Source: Bacteroidia bacterium (GTDB taxonomy: Bacteria > Bacteroidota > Bacteroidia > Bacteroidales > UBA5342). Taken from it: a DNA stretch of 10,680 nt. The notes beneath the pieces were generated by a model that saw only the letters and a list, made by a program, of their open reading frames with translations, searched no databases and was not told where the DNA came from. Positions 6,465-10,680 of the stretch are shown piece after piece. The position numbers and the translations under genes were made by a program. Every line of letters starts with the position of its first letter. Within the stretch, counting starts at the first letter, position 1. The stretch is taken from contig JAUIMD010000035.1 in assembly GCA_030433225.1 (NCBI GenBank), positions 1-10,680 of the forward strand, read 5' to 3'.

Positions 6465-6497
6465 TCAATTTGCAACAGAGGCATCAGCAACGGTACT
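6465..6497. other. Short convergent gap without a visible terminator
   Basis: Only 33 bases separate the stop codons of the ketoacyl synthase gene and the mevalonate kinase gene. I find no stem of more than about four pairs and no T-rich tail on either strand. Transcripts from the two sides may overlap, or termination may be Rho-dependent. Confidence 0.5.
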
Positions 6498-7394
6498 TTA
6501 TTGTTGAACAGGTATGGCCTCCGGAAAGCGGTTCACAACATCACGTTGAGTGCGGGCAAAACCGAGGGCAAACCCTCCCCCTCCCGATCCGCACAGCTTT
6601 AGTCCATAGGCTCCATCCCTGCTGGCCTCCTCCATTTTACGCGCAAGTGATGCATCCAACATTTCAGGGAAAAGCTGCAACTGCAGTGCACTTAAGCGGT
6701 GTAAATTCAACCAAAATGCCTGCGAATCAGCATTTAAAAAAGCCTGCAACACACCGTTATTCACTGGAATATATTCCGATGTTAGCCTGCTAAGGTAATT
6801 TGGATCCGAACACTTTTGATGGAAGAGTTGTACCAGTTTCCCTGTATGGCCTGCTCCTGAAACAGGAAGCAGAAATGGAACAACCTCCGGTAGTCTAAGG
6901 CTACTATCCGACCTTACCACCTGAACTTGCCCGTTTGCACCAATGTGCACAGGCTGGTTCACAAAGCAAATAAGGGGATCAATACCCGAGCTTGTACCGT
7001 GGAAAAAACGCTCAAAATTGGCAAGCACCCGTTTCAGCTCCACCAACGGAAGCAAAGCTACCTGTTCTGTACCATAGCGTTTCAGTAAGCCGGCCACCAG
7101 AGCACCAGAACTACCTAAACCAGCGTTTGTAGGGATGCCCGAAGCAAACCAAAGCCCTTTATTTAAATCGTTCTTAAGCGCTTCCAGATTTACAAACGGA
7201 AGAAGTTGAAATTGCGAACTGAGCCAGTTAGCATAGGCTTTTAAGGCCGTGCGGGAGTCGTCGCACCGCTTACTATCCTCCTGTTGGGTGGACCAATTGC
7301 CCGAGAACTGCGGCAACGGAATGCCCAGCGCATTCCCTCCTTTCAACAGGGCATATTCCCCAAACAAAATCACTTTGGCAGGAATGGCTTCCAT
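6498..7394 (-). CDS. Mevalonate kinase
   Basis: A GHMP-family kinase that phosphorylates mevalonate to 5-phosphomevalonate. The protein has 298 residues. It shows the N-terminal PAKVILFGEYALL with Lys7 (the family catalytic lysine region), the ATP loop IPTNAGLGSSGALVAGL (about 87-103), the SSGIDP segment with the probable catalytic base Asp139, and the C-terminal glycine-rich motif KLCGSGGGGFALGF (266-279). The HGTSSGID context is characteristic of mevalonate kinases within the GHMP superfamily. The family usually has GEH where this protein has GEY. It is the last gene of the mevalonate operon, beginning 2 bases after the stop of the decarboxylase gene, which suggests translational coupling. 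Galactokinase or homoserine kinase identity is unlikely given the neighbours. Confidence 0.88.
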   Translation of the reverse strand: MEAIPAKVILFGEYALLKGGNALGIPLPQFSGNWSTQQEDSKRCDDSRTALKAYANWLSSQFQLLPFVNLEALKNDLNKGLWFASGIPTNAGLGSSGALVAGLLKRYGTEQVALLPLVELKRVLANFERFFHGTSSGIDPLICFVNQPVHIGANGQVQVVRSDSSLRLPEVVPFLLPVSGAGHTGKLVQLFHQKCSDPNYLSRLTSEYIPVNNGVLQAFLNADSQAFWLNLHRLSALQLQLFPEMLDASLARKMEEASRDGAYGLKLCGSGGGGFALGFARTQRDVVNRFPEAIPVQQ

Positions 7395-7396
7395 GG

Positions 7397-8437
7397 TCAG
7401 GCAATTTTTTCAGGCCCGTTGCCCAGCTTGTCATCTATCCATTGCTGGTTTTGGCACAAAGGGCTCAACTGTTCACGAATAAATGGAAGAACCCTCGTGC
7501 GTGATTCCTCAGGATACAGCAAATGTATGTTTGGGCCGGCATCGAGCGTAAAGGCCAGTTTTACCCCGGTACTTGCCCGAAACTCCCGAATAAGCTCCAT
7601 TATTTTCAAGGAATTGGGTTTCATTTCGAAATACCCGACTCCCGAGGTCATCATCATGGCATGCAAGGTTAACGCTTCAATTTCGCATAACGCAATAAAG
7701 GCATCCACGTCACCGTTTTTGAGAATTTCTACCAGTTTGCCAAGGTGTGCATCGGCCTGCGCATAACGCACTGCACTATACGGGTTCTCGGCCATAAGCG
7801 TGTGCCCTTTGGTACTGGAAAAGTTCTTTTTTCCACTGTGTACAATCAGAACTGCATCGTACCAATTTTTAAAAGCTGCGTGCACACTTTCGATAGGGGT
7901 TCCATACTCATCCGATGCCTGCGGTAAGGAAAGGTGCTTTCCCCATTCCACATAGCCACCATATACCGACCGCGATGCACTGCCCGATGCAAGGCGCGAA
8001 AGCCGGGATGCTTTGCGCATAAAATCATCCGTAGTTAGTGCTTTGCCGCTTATTGCTTCCTCCATGCTACAAAGGCAAAGAGCCAAAGCACTCATAGAAG
8101 ATGCTGAGGAAGCGATACCGGCCGAATGCGGAAAGCTGTTGCCGGAATCAATGACCAGCTCCATTGTAGATAGAAAGGGCATTTCGGGCAGGATATTGTG
8201 GATAAATTTTTCCACTCTCGTACAGAAGGAATCATTTTGATTTCCTTCAAAAAAGAAGGTGATGCGCAGGGAATCGGCCGTGCGAAAACGAATGTGCGTT
8301 GTGGAGTAGCACTCGGAAAGGGTAAGGCTTAATGATGGGTTGTTGGGCAATTGCCGACCATGTTTGCCCCAATATTTTACCACAGCAATGTTGGATGGAC
8401 TTTTCCATGCCACCTCATTCCATTCTTCCATTTCCAT
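7397..8437 (-). CDS. mvaD: Diphosphomevalonate decarboxylase
   Basis: An ATP-dependent decarboxylase that converts mevalonate diphosphate to isopentenyl diphosphate. From the ATG at 8437 it has 346 residues, close to the usual 320-400; the second ATG at 8431 is possible. Visible are SPSNIAVVKYWGK (13-25), HSAGIASSASSMSALAL (104-120) with the ATP loop, SGSASRSVYGGYVEW (151-165) with the family arginine at 156, FSSTKGH (206-212) and TLDAGPNIHLL (297-307) with the catalytic Asp299. In yeast-type enzymes KYWGK is followed by RD; here it is followed by HGRQLPNN. The frame runs further upstream to 8554, but that part overlaps the 3' end of the kinase gene and has no family character. It sits 28 bases after the GYDIA kinase and 2 before mevalonate kinase. 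Confidence 0.92.
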   Translation of the reverse strand: MEMEEWNEVAWKSPSNIAVVKYWGKHGRQLPNNPSLSLTLSECYSTTHIRFRTADSLRITFFFEGNQNDSFCTRVEKFIHNILPEMPFLSTMELVIDSGNSFPHSAGIASSASSMSALALCLCSMEEAISGKALTTDDFMRKASRLSRLASGSASRSVYGGYVEWGKHLSLPQASDEYGTPIESVHAAFKNWYDAVLIVHSGKKNFSSTKGHTLMAENPYSAVRYAQADAHLGKLVEILKNGDVDAFIALCEIEALTLHAMMMTSGVGYFEMKPNSLKIMELIREFRASTGVKLAFTLDAGPNIHLLYPEESRTRVLPFIREQLSPLCQNQQWIDDKLGNGPEKIA

Positions 8438-8465
8438 AAAATTTATACTTGTTTTAGGGTTTAAT

Positions 8466-9395
8466 TTAATGCGAAAGCACCAAATCATTAAACGGCAGTA
8501 ATACCTGGTAACCCCGTGTTTTAAAATAGTTCTCCAGCTCGGGCATTTCAGCATCCGATACTGCTAAAATAAAATCCCCTCCCCAAGCTCCCAGCGATTT
8601 AATATCTCCGTTAAAATCAGAAAATTCTCTTTCCTTTACGGGTGTCCTTCCAATTAAACGGCCAATAATTCCTTCGTGTTTGCGTATCGAGTTTTGAAAC
8701 CCTTTTAATGTTTTCACCTCCAGCAAATGATTGGTAATGTGACTGATTTCTTTTACGTTGGAGGCTACTTTTTCAACATCGGGTTTGTACAGCGACAATG
8801 AGCTGGAGGTGGATTGTTTGTGCCCCAGGTACACCAGCAATAGTTTATCGGTAAACGAATAATTCAGTTCCACCTTAAAAATTTCGGCCTTCCCATTTAC
8901 GAGCTGGTAAATGATTGGCGTACCAGCCATGCCAACGGCAATGTCGTACCCTGATCCTTCACTGATGCGGGTATTTAGCTCAAGGGGATCCACTTCTGCC
9001 CATTTTGCTACGTTGCAAATAAAGGTGGAACTGCTCCCGAAACCATACTGCCGTGAAAATTCGATGGTACAGTGTACTTTTATGCCGTAATCGTACTGCA
9101 GAAAGTTCTTTTTTAGCTCCCGCACCCCTTTTAGTACACCTCCAACAAAATCTGCCGCTTCGGTATTGTTGCTGTGTATTACAGAAAAATCGCGCAAGGA
9201 AAACTCCCCTTCAAAAAATACTCCTTCCGTATCTTCCGAAGTCCACACCAGGGTTTGGTCTGCCTGTGCAGTGGCGTAAACATCCATCTGCTGGCCCAAA
9301 CGCAGCGGCACGGCTAATGCCTCGGCTCCATTTAAAACGAGGTATTCGCCGGTTAGCATAAGCTTGCCCGGGGTATAGAAGGATTGTTTTTTCAC
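8466..9395 (-). CDS. GYDIA-family GHMP kinase, probable phosphomevalonate kinase
   Basis: A divergent GHMP-superfamily kinase of the Bacteroidota family named for its GYDIA motif. The protein has 309 residues. It carries PGKLMLTGEYLVLNGAEALAVP (9-30, start of the fold), a substituted ATP loop RQYGFGSSSTFICNVAKWA (115-133) in place of PxxxGLGSSAA, SEGSGYDIAVGMAG (145-158) where the catalytic Asp151 would lie, and a glycine-poor third motif KSLGAWGGDFILAVS (266-280). It starts at GTG (9395), 11 bases after the HMG-CoA reductase stop, and precedes the decarboxylase and mevalonate kinase genes. The operon otherwise lacks the kinase for phosphomevalonate to mevalonate diphosphate, so I assign that reaction by context. 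The family assignment is firm; the substrate is inferred. Confidence 0.8.
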   Translation of the reverse strand: MKKQSFYTPGKLMLTGEYLVLNGAEALAVPLRLGQQMDVYATAQADQTLVWTSEDTEGVFFEGEFSLRDFSVIHSNNTEAADFVGGVLKGVRELKKNFLQYDYGIKVHCTIEFSRQYGFGSSSTFICNVAKWAEVDPLELNTRISEGSGYDIAVGMAGTPIIYQLVNGKAEIFKVELNYSFTDKLLLVYLGHKQSTSSSLSLYKPDVEKVASNVKEISHITNHLLEVKTLKGFQNSIRKHEGIIGRLIGRTPVKEREFSDFNGDIKSLGAWGGDFILAVSDAEMPELENYFKTRGYQVLLPFNDLVLSH

Positions 9396-9406
9396 GATAT
9401 GCTTTT

Positions 9407-10680
9407 CTACTTTCTGATGTTGGCTAAAAACAGTTTAACCTCATTATAGGAAACAGTTTTATCGGCAAAATGTGCGATAACCTGTTGACTCTCATTTTCG
9501 GTGGCATTTTCGAACTGTAAAATGTTTTGCAAGTGCATTTTCATATGTCCGGCCTGAATGCCCGTGGTAATAAGACTGCGAACCGCAGCAAAATTATTGG
9601 CCAAACCGGCAGCAGCTACAATCATCATTAAGCGCTCGGCATCGGGGTTTTGCATAATATCGAACGACAGAGCTGCCATGGGGTGCAAGCGGGTTAAACC
9701 ACCTACCGTACCTACCGCTACCGGTACTTTTAGCGACATTTTAAAGCGTCCGTTTTCAATTTTGGCCTTGCTTAAACTCCGGTAGCCTTTATCCCGCGAA
9801 GCGTAGGCGTGTCCCGCTGCTTCCACCGCCCTAAAATCGTTGGCAGTTGCCAGCAGTACAGCAGACATCCCATTGTAAATTCCTTTATTATGTGTTGTGG
9901 CCCTGTACACATCGTTGCGGGCAATTTGCACGGCAGTCACAAATTTTCGGGCAAAATATTCGCCATTCCCTTGCGGATCCACCGCTGCCAGGTTTTCTAC
10001 CGGGGTTTCAACCGAGCATTCCACCACACAATCGGGTGTGTAATTGGAAAGAATCGCCATAATCACCTCAAAATCGCCTTTTTCAAAACAGTTGTCTTCG
10101 TTGAAAAAACGGGTAAGTTCGGCAGCCATAATTTCAAGGCACGAGTTGATGTAATTGGCGCCCATAGAATCGGCTGTACCAAACACCACCTCCAGTTGAT
10201 ATACGTCGAACAGATCTTCTGAGAAATCCTTCAGGGTAATGTCGAACACACCGCCACCCCGCTTTTGCATATTACCGGAAACCGGTATTACAGCTTCCAA
10301 CAGTCGGTTTTTAATTTCTTCAAAATGGCTCTTCAGCAACAATTTATCTTCCGAGAGACGGAAAAATATTTGTCCAATTTTAGCAGTTCCTAAAATACGG
10401 CATTGAAAGCCCCCGTTTTTTGCCCAAAAATTGGCAGCATAACTGGCAGCTGCCACTACACTGCTTTCTTCAATAACCATAGGTACATGTACCAATTGGT
10501 TATTAATTAAAAAATTAGGGGCTACACTGTATGGAAACGGATAGGACGAAATTACATTTTCACTGAAACCTTCGAAACGTTTTTGAGTATCTGCATCGTA
10601 GGCAAAAAAGGTTGTTAACAGGTTCTTTTGCTGGTCGGTAAAATCCAGGGCATGACTTAGGGTCTCAATTTTACCGGACC
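9407..10680 (-). CDS. HMG-CoA reductase, class II (5' partial)
   Basis: Four-electron reduction of HMG-CoA to mevalonate, the first committed step of the pathway. The frame is open to the window edge; 423 residues are visible, and as class II enzymes have about 425-440, only a few are missing. Conserved segments in order are ENVISSYPFPYSVAPNFLIN (40-59), VPMVIEESSVVAAAS with the catalytic Glu near 71, DSMGANYINSCLE (about 170-182, DAMGAN-like), THNKGIYNG with catalytic Lys265, LLATANDFRAVEAAGHAYAS with catalytic Asp281, VAVGTVGGLTRLHP and QAGHMKMH with catalytic His378. The pattern resembles the Staphylococcus aureus MvaA branch. A TTG at 10495 is not the start, because conserved sequence continues upstream of it. 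It is first in view of a four-gene operon; the promoter is outside the window. Confidence 0.93.
   Translation of the reverse strand, partial: SGKIETLSHALDFTDQQKNLLTTFFAYDADTQKRFEGFSENVISSYPFPYSVAPNFLINNQLVHVPMVIEESSVVAAASYAANFWAKNGGFQCRILGTAKIGQIFFRLSEDKLLLKSHFEEIKNRLLEAVIPVSGNMQKRGGGVFDITLKDFSEDLFDVYQLEVVFGTADSMGANYINSCLEIMAAELTRFFNEDNCFEKGDFEVIMAILSNYTPDCVVECSVETPVENLAAVDPQGNGEYFARKFVTAVQIARNDVYRATTHNKGIYNGMSAVLLATANDFRAVEAAGHAYASRDKGYRSLSKAKIENGRFKMSLKVPVAVGTVGGLTRLHPMAALSFDIMQNPDAERLMMIVAAAGLANNFAAVRSLITTGIQAGHMKMHLQNILQFENATENESQQVIAHFADKTVSYNEVKLFLANIRK

Noticed and set aside
8438..8554. Upstream extension of the decarboxylase into the GYDIA kinase gene
   Set aside because: The extra 39 residues overlap conserved kinase coding sequence in another frame and lack family similarity; the ATG at 8437 fits the family length.
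10493..10495. TTG at 10495 as start of HMG-CoA reductase
   Set aside because: Conserved reductase sequence (ENVISS...PYSVAPNFLINN) continues in frame to the window edge.
1..10680. Mobile elements, CRISPR arrays, tRNA or rRNA genes, toxin-antitoxin or defence systems
   Set aside because: No transposase or integrase, spaced direct repeats, terminal inverted repeats, clover-leaf structures or defence-family proteins were seen on either strand.

Overview
The window looks like a chromosomal, vertically inherited stretch from a member of the Bacteroidota. The signs are a Bacteroidota-type RNA polymerase omega subunit beside a lipoprotein BamD, promoters of the TTTG / TAnnTTTG kind instead of TTGACA / TATAAT, few Shine-Dalgarno sequences, and a GYDIA-family GHMP kinase in a mevalonate cluster. 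I see no mobile element, CRISPR array, tRNA or rRNA.

Layout. (1) 1-840 (+): C-terminal synthetase half of NAD+ synthase, ending at a strong bidirectional hairpin terminator (845-877). (2) 897-2144 (-): a PLP-dependent alpha-oxoamine synthase (serine palmitoyltransferase / cysteate acyltransferase type) with a good Bacteroidota promoter at 2172-2202; that promoter moves the start codon to a GTG at 2144. (3) 2145-2428: divergent promoter region. (4) 2429-4826 (+): bamD, rpoZ and coaBC, closely spaced. The coaBC reading frame is broken by a run of ten A residues exactly at the junction between its two enzyme domains. (5) 4928-6464 (+): a TetR-family regulator with a palindromic candidate operator over its promoter, followed 7 bases later by a FabH-like ketoacyl-ACP synthase III. 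(6) 10680-6498 (-): a four-gene mevalonate operon, HMG-CoA reductase (its first few residues lie outside the window), GYDIA-family kinase, diphosphomevalonate decarboxylase and mevalonate kinase, with gaps of 11, 28 and 2 bases. It converges on the ketoacyl synthase gene with only 33 bases between stops.

How the genes work together. The mevalonate operon turns HMG-CoA into isopentenyl diphosphate. No canonical phosphomevalonate kinase is present, and the GYDIA kinase is the obvious candidate for that step. CoaBC makes the 4'-phosphopantetheine precursor of CoA and ACP. The KAS III enzyme and the alpha-oxoamine synthase both use acyl thioesters, for fatty-acid initiation and for a sphingoid or sulfonolipid backbone respectively. 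The region is therefore rich in acyl-CoA, lipid and envelope functions (BamD assembles outer-membrane proteins). No single undescribed system stands out. The points most worth a second look are the coaBC frameshift at a slippery A run, the GYDIA kinase filling a pathway gap, the lipid role of the alpha-oxoamine synthase, and the TetR/KAS III pair with its operator.
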